A stretch of DNA of 64,000 nt from assembly GCF_001279725.1 (NCBI RefSeq), contig NZ_LGDE01000090.1, forward strand, positions 34,696 to 98,695. The letters are read 5' to 3'. The position numbers and the translations under genes are program-made. Each line of letters starts with the position of its first letter. Position 1 is the first letter of the stretch. Below, in pieces: positions 20,556 to 29,442 of this stretch. The notes under the pieces were generated by a model. The model had not been told where the DNA came from. It saw nothing but the letters and a program-made list of their open reading frames with translations, and searched no databases. Origin of the DNA: Streptomyces sp. WM4235 (GTDB lineage Bacteria; Actinomycetota; Actinomycetes; Streptomycetales; Streptomycetaceae).

Positions 20556-21773
20556 GTGCACCAGTACCCGCAGCGCCCGCGGCCTGATGACCAGCCGTAC
20601 GATCCCGATCGGTCGTACCACGGGCCGGACCGGTCGTACGGTCCGGACCGGTCGTACCAGCCGCCCGAGGGGGACCGGCCGTCGCCCGAGCCGCGCGGGC
20701 CCAGGCGTTCCCGGCGCGCCCTGTGGGTCGGCGTGCCCCTGGTGCTCGTGGTGGTGCTCGGCGCCGGCGGGTTCGCCGCCTGGAAGAACGAGTGGTTCTC
20801 CGGCAACGGGGAGAGCGTGAGCTTCGGCAAGGACGTCCCGGCGGCGGTGGGGTCCGACGACCCGAAGCCGGGCGGTTCCTCCCCGGCGGCGCCGGCGCCG
20901 CCGACCGGTGATCCGGACGTGTCGCTGCCCGTCGGACCGAAGTCCGACTTCAAGCAGACCGCCAAGCTCGACGACGGCACGATCATCGCCAAGACCCGCC
21001 TCGCCGGCGCCAAGTCCGGCTTCGAGGGGGACGTCTGGGTGTGGACGCCGAAGGAGTACGGCGAGAAGGAGTACGAGAAGAGCGCCTTCCCGGTGCTCAT
21101 CGCGCTCCCCGGGGGCAACGGCTTCCCGGCGAACTACTGGGCCGACCGCAGCCTGGGTCTGCAGAAGGCCGTCAGTGAGGGCGTCCGCGCCGGCACCAGC
21201 CTGCCGTTCGTCCTGGTGATGCCCGTACTCAACCCGGACAACAAGTACTACTACGACGGCGCGGACATCCCGGGCCGGCCCAAGATGGGCACGTGGCTCG
21301 CCGAGGACATACCGGACTTCGCCCGCGCCAACTTCCGTACGTACAAGTCCCGCGACGGCTGGGCCTTCATGGGCTCCTCCTCCGGCGCCTTCGTCGGGAT
21401 GAAGCAGGTCCTCCAGCACCCGGACAGGTTCAAAGCCGTGATCGCCAGTGGTGGCGAGATCGTTCCCGACTCCCCGCTCTGGAAGGGTCACCAGGCGGAG
21501 ATGGACGCGAACGATCCCGAGAAGCTCGCCAAGAAGCTGATCGACGCCAACGGCCCGGAGGTCTACATCAACTTTCAGGTCGGGACGAAGGAGACGGGCA
21601 AGGACCGGATGCTCCAGTTCCAGCGGGAGTACGGCAAGGGTCCCGTCAAGATCACCATCCGGGACATACAGAACGGCGAGCACAACGGCTGGCACTACGT
21701 GCGCGGCATGAAGGAAGGCTCGCTGGAATGGATCAGCAAGGTGTTGAAGGGCCCGAAGCCGGAAGCCGGGTGA
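20556..21773 (+). CDS. Membrane-anchored alpha/beta-hydrolase esterase, copy 1
   Basis: A 405-residue protein with a Pro/Tyr/Asp-rich cytoplasmic tail (1-52) containing three DRSY repeats, one membrane helix (about 56-76), an extracellular Pro-rich linker and an esterase D / antigen-85-like domain (about 120-405). The nucleophile is Ser275 in GSSSG, with a probable catalytic His376 in GEHNGWH and an oxyanion region at LPGGNG. Such enzymes hydrolyse or transfer acyl groups at the cell surface. The start is GTG 20556, with GGAG nine bases upstream. Its paralogue follows at 22033, sharing runs such as GWAFMGSSSG and YVRGMKEGSL. Confidence 0.87.
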   Translation: MHQYPQRPRPDDQPYDPDRSYHGPDRSYGPDRSYQPPEGDRPSPEPRGPRRSRRALWVGVPLVLVVVLGAGGFAAWKNEWFSGNGESVSFGKDVPAAVGSDDPKPGGSSPAAPAPPTGDPDVSLPVGPKSDFKQTAKLDDGTIIAKTRLAGAKSGFEGDVWVWTPKEYGEKEYEKSAFPVLIALPGGNGFPANYWADRSLGLQKAVSEGVRAGTSLPFVLVMPVLNPDNKYYYDGADIPGRPKMGTWLAEDIPDFARANFRTYKSRDGWAFMGSSSGAFVGMKQVLQHPDRFKAVIASGGEIVPDSPLWKGHQAEMDANDPEKLAKKLIDANGPEVYINFQVGTKETGKDRMLQFQREYGKGPVKITIRDIQNGEHNGWHYVRGMKEGSLEWISKVLKGPKPEAG

Positions 21774-21953
21774 CCCACCCCGAGACCCCCCTGACAGGCC
21801 CCGACCCCGACAGGTCCCCCGACGGGCCCCGACCCCGACGGACCACGGCCCCGACAGACCCCGCCCCGCGCCCGAGCGGTCCGCACACCGGTCCGGGTGG
21901 CGCGCGCCACGTCGCCCCGCTCCCAGGCAACCCATCACGTCGTTCACAACTCT

Positions 21954-21980
21954 GACAGGTGTGCACAGGGGGGACCTGTC
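21954..21980. promoter_or_regulatory. Inverted repeat upstream of second esterase
   Basis: GACAGGT (21954-21960) and ACCTGTC (21974-21980) form a 7-bp inverted repeat with a 13-base gap, 53 bases before the second esterase start. It could be an operator or a leader hairpin. Confidence 0.4.
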
Positions 21981-22032
21981 GGTCCGACCCGCGCTCGGTG
22001 CGAGCGCAGGAGAAGGAACGGGAAAAGAAGTC

Positions 22033-23145
22033 GTGCTGCAAGAACAACAACGTGACGCCGACCATGCGACCGATGGACGGCATCTCGCGACCGACGGACG
22101 ACGTCGCCCAAGGAGGCGCCCGGCCCTGATCGGCGGAGCCCTCGCCGTGGCCCTCGCGGGGGGCGGCGCGGCGGCCTACGCGTTCGGCGTCTTCTCGGAC
22201 ATAGGGGATCCGGTGTCCTTCGGCGCGTCCCACGAGCCGGCCGCGGCCACCGGGGACGTCACACCGGGCGTGCGCATGCCCACCGGTCCGAAGGCCTCGT
22301 TCGTCCGTAGCTCCCGGCTGCCGGACGGCACCCAGATCGCCCAGACGACCATCACCGGCGCGAAGTCGGGATTCAAGGGCGACGTGTGGGTGTGGGCGCC
22401 GAAGGAGTACGACGACCCGCGGTACGCCAAGAGCGCCTTCCCGGTCCTGATCTCGCTCCCCGGCGGTCGCGGCTACCCCAAGAACTACTGGGGGACGGGT
22501 CCCGGCCTCGGTCTGCAGCAGGCCGTGAGCAACGGGGTGAAGACCGGTACCAGCCTGCCCTTCATCCTCGTCATGCCGGTGATCAACGCGGACACCAAGC
22601 ACCACTTCGACGGCTCGGACATTCCCGGCCAGCCGAAGATGGGCACCTGGATGGCCGAGGACATCCCCGCTTTCACCCGGGCCAATTTCCGCACCTTCGA
22701 CTCGCGTGACGGCTGGGCCTTCATGGGCTCCTCCTCCGGCGGCTTCGGTGCCCTCAAGCACGTCCTGAAGTTCCCCGACCGCTTCAAGGCGGTCATCGCC
22801 AGCGGAGTGGACATGGTCCCCGATTCCCCGCTGTGGAAGGGGAACAGGCAGGCCATGGACGCGAACAACCCGGAGAGGCTGGCCGCGAAGTTGATCAAGG
22901 AGGGTGGCCCGGACGTATACGTCAACTTCCAGATCGGCACCAAGGAGAGCGGTCGCGCTCTCGCCGAGAAGTTCATGAACAGCTACGGGAAGGGCCCCGT
23001 GCACACCCGCCTCCAGGTGATCCAGGATGGTGAGCACAACGGAAAGTCGTACGTACGCGGCATGAAGGAGGGCTCCCTCGCGTGGATCAGCAAGGTGATG
23101 GCCGCGCCGACCCCGACCAGCGTGGGCGCGCCCGAGGCGAGATGA
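22033..23145 (+). CDS. Membrane-anchored alpha/beta-hydrolase esterase, copy 2
   Basis: Paralogue of the preceding gene, 370 residues from GTG 22033. That start has AAAGAAG just upstream; an in-frame GTG at 21961 is possible but lies inside an inverted repeat. It has a short Arg-rich cytoplasmic tail, a membrane helix (about 31-52) and an esterase domain with Ser234 in GSSSG and His335 in DGEHNG. The linker is shorter than in copy 1. Its last bases overlap the start of the protease gene as ATGA, so the two are translationally coupled. A shared role in processing surface or extracellular substrates is inference. Confidence 0.86.
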   Translation: MLQEQQRDADHATDGRHLATDGRRRPRRRPALIGGALAVALAGGGAAAYAFGVFSDIGDPVSFGASHEPAAATGDVTPGVRMPTGPKASFVRSSRLPDGTQIAQTTITGAKSGFKGDVWVWAPKEYDDPRYAKSAFPVLISLPGGRGYPKNYWGTGPGLGLQQAVSNGVKTGTSLPFILVMPVINADTKHHFDGSDIPGQPKMGTWMAEDIPAFTRANFRTFDSRDGWAFMGSSSGGFGALKHVLKFPDRFKAVIASGVDMVPDSPLWKGNRQAMDANNPERLAAKLIKEGGPDVYVNFQIGTKESGRALAEKFMNSYGKGPVHTRLQVIQDGEHNGKSYVRGMKEGSLAWISKVMAAPTPTSVGAPEAR

Positions 23146-23942
23146 GCACGAGGGCGAAGGGCGTGTCCGCGGCCGCGGCCGCCGGGATCGCCGCGGTGTT
23201 CGCCGCCGTGTTCGCCCTCGGATTCCTCAAGCCGTTCCAGGAGCGGCCGGTGCACCCCTTCCCCACCGTAGGGGTGCTCACGGCCAACGGGGAGCACTGG
23301 TGCACGGCGAGCGTCGTCGACAGCCCCGAGGGGAACGTCGTCGCCACCGCCGCGCACTGCGTGGTCCCCGCCGGCGAGGACGGGGTGCCCGGCCAGGTCG
23401 CGCACGACGGCCTCGCCATCGGCGCGCTCGCCTTCGCGCCCGCCTTCTCCGGCGAGGGCGACGGCCATCCGCCCCTCGGCGTGTGGAAGGTCCGCTCGGT
23501 CCACGTCGACGACCGCTGGAGGAAGTGGGGCGACGACACCGTCGACTTCGCCTTCCTCACCGTCGAGCCGGACGAGAACGGGCGCAGCCTCCAGGACCGG
23601 GTCGGCCGCGGCGAGGCACCGAAGGCCGACTGGACCTCCGGGTACGAACGGGACGTCACCGTCGTCGGCTACCCGGAGTCCGGGCACAACCCGCGGAACC
23701 AGCCCGTCTCCTGCACCACCCAGACCCGGCACGACGAGAACGACCCCGACATGCTGTACATCGCCTGCTCGGGCTTCTGGACGGGGACGAGCGGCAGCCC
23801 CTGGATCGCCGACCGGGGCGGGTCGGGGCAGCCGGGCCGGTTGATCGGGGTGCTGAGCGGCGGGGACACGGACGTGGACTCCACGGCGGCGCTGTACGAC
23901 GAGCGCGCCAAGGCGCTGTACGAGAGCGCGGCGCGCGGCTGA
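23142..23942 (+). CDS. Exported trypsin-like serine protease
   Basis: A 266-residue chymotrypsin-fold protease. It has an N-terminal membrane anchor or uncleaved signal (residues 8-29), then the catalytic triad His72 (ATAAHC), Asp135 (DTVDFAF) and Ser219 (GTSGSPW). Cysteine pairs near His72 and Ser219 suggest disulfides. The P1 pocket residues are not decisive for specificity. It starts inside the stop of esterase copy 2 (ATGA overlap), so protein amounts are probably linked. No obvious propeptide is seen. Confidence 0.9.
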   Translation: MSTRAKGVSAAAAAGIAAVFAAVFALGFLKPFQERPVHPFPTVGVLTANGEHWCTASVVDSPEGNVVATAAHCVVPAGEDGVPGQVAHDGLAIGALAFAPAFSGEGDGHPPLGVWKVRSVHVDDRWRKWGDDTVDFAFLTVEPDENGRSLQDRVGRGEAPKADWTSGYERDVTVVGYPESGHNPRNQPVSCTTQTRHDENDPDMLYIACSGFWTGTSGSPWIADRGGSGQPGRLIGVLSGGDTDVDSTAALYDERAKALYESAARG

Positions 23943-24024
23943 CCCGCCCGGGCCCCGGGCCGAACCCGGCTGCTGACCTGCCCCCGATCTCCGATCCCCC
24001 CGACCCTCACCCCCGGCCCGGTGC

Positions 24025-24861
24025 TCAGCCCTTGAGCAGGGCGTTCAACTCGCCGTAGGGGAGGGACCCGGCGAGGGAGGTGTACGTGCCCTCCCGGAGC
24101 ATCTCCTCCGTGGCCCGGCGGACGACGGCGTACGCGGCCTCGGCCATCCACGATCCGAGGGAGACCCGGGCGACGCCGAGGGCGCCGAGCTCCGCCACCG
24201 TGGGGGCGCCCGGGCCGACGAGGACGTTGAGCGGGGCGTCGATGCCCTTGGCGAGCTCGGCGACGGTGGCGGGATCGGTGACTCCGGGGACGAAGATTCC
24301 GGTGGCGCCGGCCTCCAGGTAGGCGGCGGCACGCCTCAGGGTCTCGTCGAGCCGGCCACCCGGCTCCCCGAGGCCGAAGAGGTACGTGTCCACGCGGGCG
24401 TTGACGTAGAGCGGGACGCCGGCCGTCTCGGCGACGGCGCGGGCCGCGGCCAGCCGCTCCGCGTGATCGGCGGGCGCCCGGTTGCCGTCCTCGATGTTGA
24501 TCCCGACCGCGCCGGCGGCCAGTACCCCGGCCACGGTCTCCGCCACCCCGGCGGCGTCGGCGCCGAAGCCGCCCTCGATGTCCGCGGTGACGGGCACCGA
24601 CACGGCGGCGGCCACCCGGGCGACGAGGTCCAGGGCGCGGTCCCGGGCCAGGGCGTCCCCGTCGGGCGCGCCGAGGGACCAGGCGACCCCGGCGCTGGTG
24701 GTGGCGACGGCGGCCCCGCCGGCCGCCTCGACGAGACGGGCACCGGCCACGTCCCAGGCGTTGGCCAGGGCGAGTGGGGAGGCGGGGGTGTGCAGGCCGG
24801 CGAAGGCGGTGGCACGGGCGACCTGGGCGGCCCGGCGGGCGGGATCGAGGATGTCGTTCAC
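24025..24861 (-). CDS. Isocitrate lyase/PEP mutase family protein
   Basis: A TIM-barrel enzyme of 278 residues in the ICL/PEP-mutase superfamily, with VTADIEGGFG as the metal-binding loop, GINIEDG, and VNARVDTYLFG. The KKCGH signature of true isocitrate lyases is absent, so the enzyme is more likely an oxaloacetate hydrolase/decarboxylase, 2-methylisocitrate-lyase-like or phosphonate C-P enzyme. Substrate cannot be assigned. The start is taken as GTG 24861, in line with family length; the frame is open to 24957 but that part is repetitive DNA. It is convergent with the protease gene. Confidence 0.85.
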   Translation of the reverse strand: MNDILDPARRAAQVARATAFAGLHTPASPLALANAWDVAGARLVEAAGGAAVATTSAGVAWSLGAPDGDALARDRALDLVARVAAAVSVPVTADIEGGFGADAAGVAETVAGVLAAGAVGINIEDGNRAPADHAERLAAARAVAETAGVPLYVNARVDTYLFGLGEPGGRLDETLRRAAAYLEAGATGIFVPGVTDPATVAELAKGIDAPLNVLVGPGAPTVAELGALGVARVSLGSWMAEAAYAVVRRATEEMLREGTYTSLAGSLPYGELNALLKG

Positions 24862-24913
24862 GGGGTCAGTCCAGCAGCCGGGGCGGCCGGCGGCCGGCGA
24901 ATTTCCGTCACGA

Positions 24914-24965
24914 TGCCCGGCAGGCACGGTGTCCGGTGTCCGGTGCCCGGCAGGCACGGTGTCCG
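24914..24965. repeat. Two 22-base direct repeats, 30-base period
   Basis: Identical 22-base units at 24914-24935 and 24944-24965 lie between two minus-strand genes, separated by 8 bases that partly copy the unit end (GGTGTCCGG). Two units only and no spacers of CRISPR type. Probably a local slippage duplication. Confidence 0.8.
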
Positions 24966-25060
24966 CCCGTTCCCTGCCCGGCCGTTCCGCCGCCCGGCCG
25001 CCCCCGGGCGGGCCCCGCGGGGCTCCGGGCGGGCGGGCAGGCGGTCAGCCGGCCGGGCGG

Positions 25061-26173
25061 TCAGGGTGCGAGCCCCGTCTTGGCGCCCGCGCCGCACAGG
25101 GGGACGACCGCCGTCCGACCCTGGAGCGGGTCCGAGGGGGCGCCCGGCGCGACCGCCGCCCAGCAGGCCGCCGCCGTCGGCTCGACGAACAGGCCCCGCG
25201 CCGCCAGGTCCCGCTGGGCCGCCCGCAGCCGGTCCTCCGACACCGTCACGAAGGTCCCGCCGGACTTGCGGACCGCCGCGAGGATCTGCCGGGCGCGCGG
25301 CGGCGCCGGGATGGCGATCCCCTCGGCCAGGGTGGGCCGTTGCGGCACCGGGGCGGCGTCCTCGGCGCCCGCGTGGAAGGCCGCCGCCAGCGGGGACACC
25401 TCCCGCGCCTGCACCGCGATGAGCGCGGGCGGCCGTACCCCGCGCCGGGCCAGCTCCTCCGCCGCCAGCGCGGCCCCGAGCAGCAGGGTGCCGTTGCCCA
25501 CGGGGACCACCAGGGCTTCCGGCAGCCGCCCGCCCAGTTCCTCCCAGACCTCGTACGCGTACGTCTTGGTGCCCTGGAGGAAGTACGGGTTGAAGACGTG
25601 GCTCGCGTAGAAGACCCCCGGCTCGTCCGCCACCGCCCGGGCGGCCGCGGCGGTGGCCTCGCGGCCGCCCGGCACCACCCGGACGGTCGCCCCGTGCGCC
25701 CGCATCTGCGCGGTCTTCTTCTCCGAGGTGCCCTCGGGCACGAAAACTTCACAACTCAGGCCGGCGCGGGCGCAGTAGGCCGCGACGGACGTTCCGGCGT
25801 TGCCGCTGCTGTCGGCGACGACCCGCTCCGGGCCCAGTCGCCGGGCCAGTTCCACGAGCATGACCGCGCCCCGGTCCTTGAAGGACAGCGTGGGCATCAG
25901 GAAGTCGAGCTTGGCGTGAATCCGCTCCACGAGCGGAACGAGCGGAGTGTTGCCCTCCGCGAGGGTTACGGAGAACGCCCCCGGCAGGGGGAGCGCGGCG
26001 CCGTAGCGCCACAGCGAGTTGGGTCCGGCCGACGGTTCCAGCGGGCCGGCCGGATCGGGTGTGAAGTCGAGGTCCCAGGGTCCGGCGCACACCGGGCAGC
26101 ACCACGGCGCCGTGCGGACGTCGGCACGGGTGCCGTCCTCGGGGCAGACGTAGCCAGGCAGTGCGTGCGTCAT
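25061..26173 (-). CDS. Threonine synthase-like PLP enzyme with zinc-ribbon N-terminus
   Basis: A fold-type II pyridoxal-phosphate enzyme of 370 residues. The PLP lysine is Lys99 in LSFKDRGA, the phosphate-binding loop is in SSGNAGTSVAAY, and a Gly-rich PVGNGTLLLGA follows. The N-terminus has four cysteines (10, 25, 26, 29), which resemble a small zinc ribbon found in some threonine synthases. The activity could be threonine synthase or a diaminopropionate- or serine-type lyase. No thrB or hom gene is adjacent, so a duplicate with a special role is plausible. Divergent from the subtilisin gene. Confidence 0.82.
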   Translation of the reverse strand: MTHALPGYVCPEDGTRADVRTAPWCCPVCAGPWDLDFTPDPAGPLEPSAGPNSLWRYGAALPLPGAFSVTLAEGNTPLVPLVERIHAKLDFLMPTLSFKDRGAVMLVELARRLGPERVVADSSGNAGTSVAAYCARAGLSCEVFVPEGTSEKKTAQMRAHGATVRVVPGGREATAAAARAVADEPGVFYASHVFNPYFLQGTKTYAYEVWEELGGRLPEALVVPVGNGTLLLGAALAAEELARRGVRPPALIAVQAREVSPLAAAFHAGAEDAAPVPQRPTLAEGIAIPAPPRARQILAAVRKSGGTFVTVSEDRLRAAQRDLAARGLFVEPTAAACWAAVAPGAPSDPLQGRTAVVPLCGAGAKTGLAP

Positions 26174-26437
26174 GTGCGGATCGCCTTTGCTCTTTCATGG
26201 CCGTTGTATGGCACGGATGTTACGCGTCCGTTGTCCTCTTGTGGGATGGCGAGAGGGTGGGTCAACCTTTCGTAGGCGAGGGCCCGTTGGATCCGACGGC
26301 TTGTCATGGCCATGTCTTTTCGGGTCCCGTTCCCGTGCGCCCCGCCACACCCGCCACACCCGCCGCACCACACCGCATCGCACCCACCCACGCACCGCAC
26401 CCCCCGCAGCGCACCACCTATGAGGAGGACCCCTCAC

Positions 26438-28009
26438 ATGTCCGTGATGCGTCACACCCGCCGGAAGATCGCCGGCATCAGCGCCACCGCCGGCGTGGCC
26501 CTCGTGCTCGCCGCCGCCGCCGCGTTACCCGCCTCGGCGGCGGACGGCCCGCAGGGCGTCATCGAGAACGCCGGCGCCTCGGGCGCCGTCCCCGGCAGCT
26601 ACATCGTGACCTTGAACGACTCGGCCGCCCGCTCCACCGCGGACAGCGGGAAGGCCGTCGCCAAGCGGTACGGGGCCAGCATCGACCGGACCTACAGCGC
26701 CGCCCTCAACGGCTACTCCGTCGAGGTCTCCGAGGCGCAGGCCAGAAAGCTCGCCGCCGACCCGGCCGTCAAGTCCGTCGTGCAGAACCGCACCTTCACC
26801 GTCGACGCCACCCAGCCCAACCCGCCGTCGTGGGGCCTGGACCGCATCGACCAGCGGGCACTCCCGCTCGACAACAGCTACACGTACCCGGACAAGGCCG
26901 GTGAGGGCGTCACGGCGTACATCATCGACACCGGCGTCCGGATCTCGCACACCGACTTCGGCACCCGCGCCTCCTACGGCTACGACGCCATCGACAACGA
27001 CAACACCGCCCAGGACGGCCACGGCCACGGCACCCACGTCGCCGGCACCGTCGGCGGCACGGCGTACGGGGTGGCCAAGAAGGCCAAGATCGTCGGCGTT
27101 CGCGTCCTCAACAACCAGGGCTCGGGCACCACGGCCCAGGTCGTCGCCGGCATCGACTGGGTGACCCGCAACGCCGTCAAGCCGGCCGTGGCCAACATGT
27201 CGCTCGGCGGCGGCGCCGACTCCGCCCTCGACACCGCCGTCCGCAACTCGATCGCGGCCGGCATCACCTACGCCGTCGCGGCGGGCAACGAGTCCACCGA
27301 CGCGAGCACCAAGTCCCCGGCGCGCGTCCCCGAGGCGATCACGGTCGGCGCCACCACCAACACCGACGCGAAGGCGAGCTACTCCAACTACGGCTCCATC
27401 CTCGACCTCTTCGCGCCGGGCTCCTCGATCACCTCCTCGTGGGGCACCGGGGACACCGCCACGAACACCATCTCCGGCACCTCGATGGCCTCGCCGCACG
27501 TGGCGGGCGCCGCCGCCCTGTACCTGTCGCAGAACCCGACGAGCACCCCGGCGCAGGTCTCGGCCGGCCTGGTGGCCGCCGCCACCCCGAACGTGGTCAC
27601 CGGCGCCGGCACCGGCTCCCCGAACCGCCTGCTGAACGTGGGGAACTCCACCACCCCGCCGAACCCGGGCACCCGCTTCGAGAACCTGACCGACTACGCG
27701 ATCAACGACAACTCCACCGTCGAGTCGCCGATCACGGTCAGCGGGATCTCCGGCAACGCCCCGGCCACCCTCAGCGTGCCGGTGGACATCAAGCACACCT
27801 ACGTCGGTGACCTCAAGGTCGACCTGGTCGCCCCCGACGGCACCCTGTACAACCTGCGCAACCGCACCGGCGGCAGCGCGGACAACATCGTCCAGACCTT
27901 CACCGTGAACGCCTCCTCCGAGGTCGCCAACGGCGTCTGGAAGCTCCGCGTCGCGGACCTCGCGGGCGCGGACACCGGAAAGATCGACTCCTGGGCGCTG
28001 CAGTTCTGA
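26438..28009 (+). CDS. Secreted subtilisin-like protease (S8) with C-terminal P domain, TTA codon
   Basis: A 523-residue preproprotease. The start ATG at 26438 follows GAGGAGG at 26422-26428. Signal peptide is residues 1-35; an inhibitor I9 propeptide (SYIVTLN...) runs to about 125. The proteinase K-type catalytic domain has Asp164 (IIDTG), His197 (HGTHVAG), oxyanion Asn284 (AAGN) and Ser349 (GTSMASPH). A proprotein-convertase P/Homo B domain occupies about 410-523. Leu30, in the signal peptide, is encoded by TTA (26525-26527), the only in-frame TTA I found in the window, so translation should depend on the rare bldA tRNA. This suggests expression late in growth. Confidence 0.95.
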   Translation: MSVMRHTRRKIAGISATAGVALVLAAAAALPASAADGPQGVIENAGASGAVPGSYIVTLNDSAARSTADSGKAVAKRYGASIDRTYSAALNGYSVEVSEAQARKLAADPAVKSVVQNRTFTVDATQPNPPSWGLDRIDQRALPLDNSYTYPDKAGEGVTAYIIDTGVRISHTDFGTRASYGYDAIDNDNTAQDGHGHGTHVAGTVGGTAYGVAKKAKIVGVRVLNNQGSGTTAQVVAGIDWVTRNAVKPAVANMSLGGGADSALDTAVRNSIAAGITYAVAAGNESTDASTKSPARVPEAITVGATTNTDAKASYSNYGSILDLFAPGSSITSSWGTGDTATNTISGTSMASPHVAGAAALYLSQNPTSTPAQVSAGLVAAATPNVVTGAGTGSPNRLLNVGNSTTPPNPGTRFENLTDYAINDNSTVESPITVSGISGNAPATLSVPVDIKHTYVGDLKVDLVAPDGTLYNLRNRTGGSADNIVQTFTVNASSEVANGVWKLRVADLAGADTGKIDSWALQF

Positions 28010-28153
28010 CCGGGCGCCCCTGAGGAGGGGCAGGCGGTGCGGGGAGACCCGTACGGCCGGGCGATGAACCGCGGGGGCGACCACAGGGCGGTCGCCCCCG
28101 CTGCGTACTATTCGCGCATTCGTTCGCGCCCTTGTGATGGAGCACCACGCCTC

Positions 28154-29305
28154 GTGACCTACCCGCCCCCGCCGACCCCTCCCACCGGTCCGGCCAATCC
28201 GTGGGCCCCGCCCTCCTCGCAGGCCCTGTGGGCCCCGCCCCCGCCCCAGGGGCCGCCGGCGCTGAACGGTTTCGCCCTCGCCTCGCTGCTGGTCGGCCTG
28301 CTCTGCCTGCCGCCGCTGGGCATCGTCTTCGGCGTCGTGGCGCTGGTGCAGATCGCGCGGAAGCGGGAGCGCGGCAGGGCGCTGGCCGTCGTGGGCCTGG
28401 TCGTCTCCGTGGTGATGACCGTGGTCGCGGCCTACGTCACGCAGCAGTACGCGGACTCCTTCTCCCGGTACCTCGACTCCTCGGTGGTCGCGCGCGACGA
28501 CGCGGAGGGCTCCCGGACCGCCATCGACGACATGGCGCCGGGCGACTGCTTCAACGTTCCGGGCGGCGACCTCATGAAGCAGTCGACCTTCGTCCACGCG
28601 GTCGACTGCACGGAGGTGCACCACGCCGAGGTGACCTCCTCGACCCTCCTGGACGACGGACCCTTCCCGGGCGACGACGGGTTGGAGTCCACCGCGACGG
28701 ACGTCTGCTGGGAGGCGCAGGACGCGTACGCGATGGACACGTGGGCGGTGCCCGCCTACGCGGAGATGTACTACTTCGTCCCCACGCGCGCGCTGTGGCG
28801 CGAGGGCGACCGGCGTCTGCTGTGCGTCATCGGCACGTCGAGTGAGGAACACCGGGGCAGCCTGCGCAAGGATGCCGGGATGCTGAAACCGGAGCAGGCG
28901 GAGTTCCTGCGGGCGATGAACGGGGTCGACAAGGCCTTCGCGCGCCAACCGGAGGGCGGTCCCGAGGAGGCACTGTCCGAGTGCCGCACATGGGCCCGGG
29001 AGGTCGACACGGCGCTCGCCGTGCAGGCCGCGCTGTTGCGACGCGTCTCGGGGCGGCCCGGGATCGGCGCCGCGGCGGGCGCGCAGCTGGGCGAGGTCGA
29101 GGCGGCGCGCAAGGAGTGGCAGCGCGCGGCGAGGGCGACGAAGCCGGCCGAATTCGACGAGGCGTGGGACCGGGCGGTGTGGTCGCTCGACGTCGACACG
29201 GAGAAGGAACTGCGCGGGGCGTACGGGCTTTCGACGCGGGTTCCGGACTGGCTGGCGGACCCGGGGGACGAGCCCTCGCGCGGTCCGCGGATGGAGTCGA
29301 CCTGA
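28154..29305 (+). CDS. DUF4190 / septum-formation-domain membrane protein
   Basis: A 383-residue protein with a Pro-rich N-terminus (1-40), two membrane helices (about 45-65 and 78-100; the DUF4190 pattern LASLLVGLLCLPPLGIVFG), then an extracellular region with paired cysteines (GDCFNVPGG, DCTEVHHAEV) as in the Septum_form family. The C-terminal 130 residues are helical. Function is unknown, and the septum link comes only from the domain name. The start is GTG 28154, with GGAG 12 bases upstream; the open frame begins at 28037. It lies 144 bases after the subtilisin gene. Confidence 0.8.
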   Translation: MTYPPPPTPPTGPANPWAPPSSQALWAPPPPQGPPALNGFALASLLVGLLCLPPLGIVFGVVALVQIARKRERGRALAVVGLVVSVVMTVVAAYVTQQYADSFSRYLDSSVVARDDAEGSRTAIDDMAPGDCFNVPGGDLMKQSTFVHAVDCTEVHHAEVTSSTLLDDGPFPGDDGLESTATDVCWEAQDAYAMDTWAVPAYAEMYYFVPTRALWREGDRRLLCVIGTSSEEHRGSLRKDAGMLKPEQAEFLRAMNGVDKAFARQPEGGPEEALSECRTWAREVDTALAVQAALLRRVSGRPGIGAAAGAQLGEVEAARKEWQRAARATKPAEFDEAWDRAVWSLDVDTEKELRGAYGLSTRVPDWLADPGDEPSRGPRMEST

Positions 29306-29352
29306 GGGCTTCCGTGTAACGCGCGGTAACGGGTTTGAGTGACCTGGCTTCA

Positions 29353-29365
29353 TCACTTCGAGTGA
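29353..29365. promoter_or_regulatory. Inverted repeat TCACT-3-AGTGA upstream of GntR gene
   Basis: A perfect 5-bp inverted repeat with a 3-base centre, about 78 bases before the GntR-family start. A second repeat of the same 5-3-5 build follows 38 bases downstream. Candidate operator for the regulator itself. Confidence 0.5.
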
Positions 29366-29390
29366 AACTCTGGCCCTTGCTTGCGGTGCA

Positions 29391-29403
29391 CAACCGTCGG
29401 TTG
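29391..29403. promoter_or_regulatory. Inverted repeat CAACC-3-GGTTG upstream of GntR gene
   Basis: A perfect 5-bp inverted repeat with a 3-base centre, 40 bases before the GntR start, in a stretch also containing GTGTAGCTGTCTGTCAAC, which may include the promoter. Candidate autoregulatory site. Confidence 0.5.
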
Positions 29404-29442
29404 CCAGGGTGTAGCTGTCTGTCAACCTGATGGGAGTGGCCA

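Noticed and set aside
24914-24965. Start of a CRISPR array
   Set aside because: Only two units, an 8-base spacer that copies part of the unit, and no cas genes.
26525-29425. A 966-codon open frame on the minus strand opposite the subtilisin gene
   Set aside because: Antisense shadow. The plus strand has a complete catalytic triad, a P domain and proper ribosome binding sites; the minus translation is Val/Gly/Arg low-complexity.
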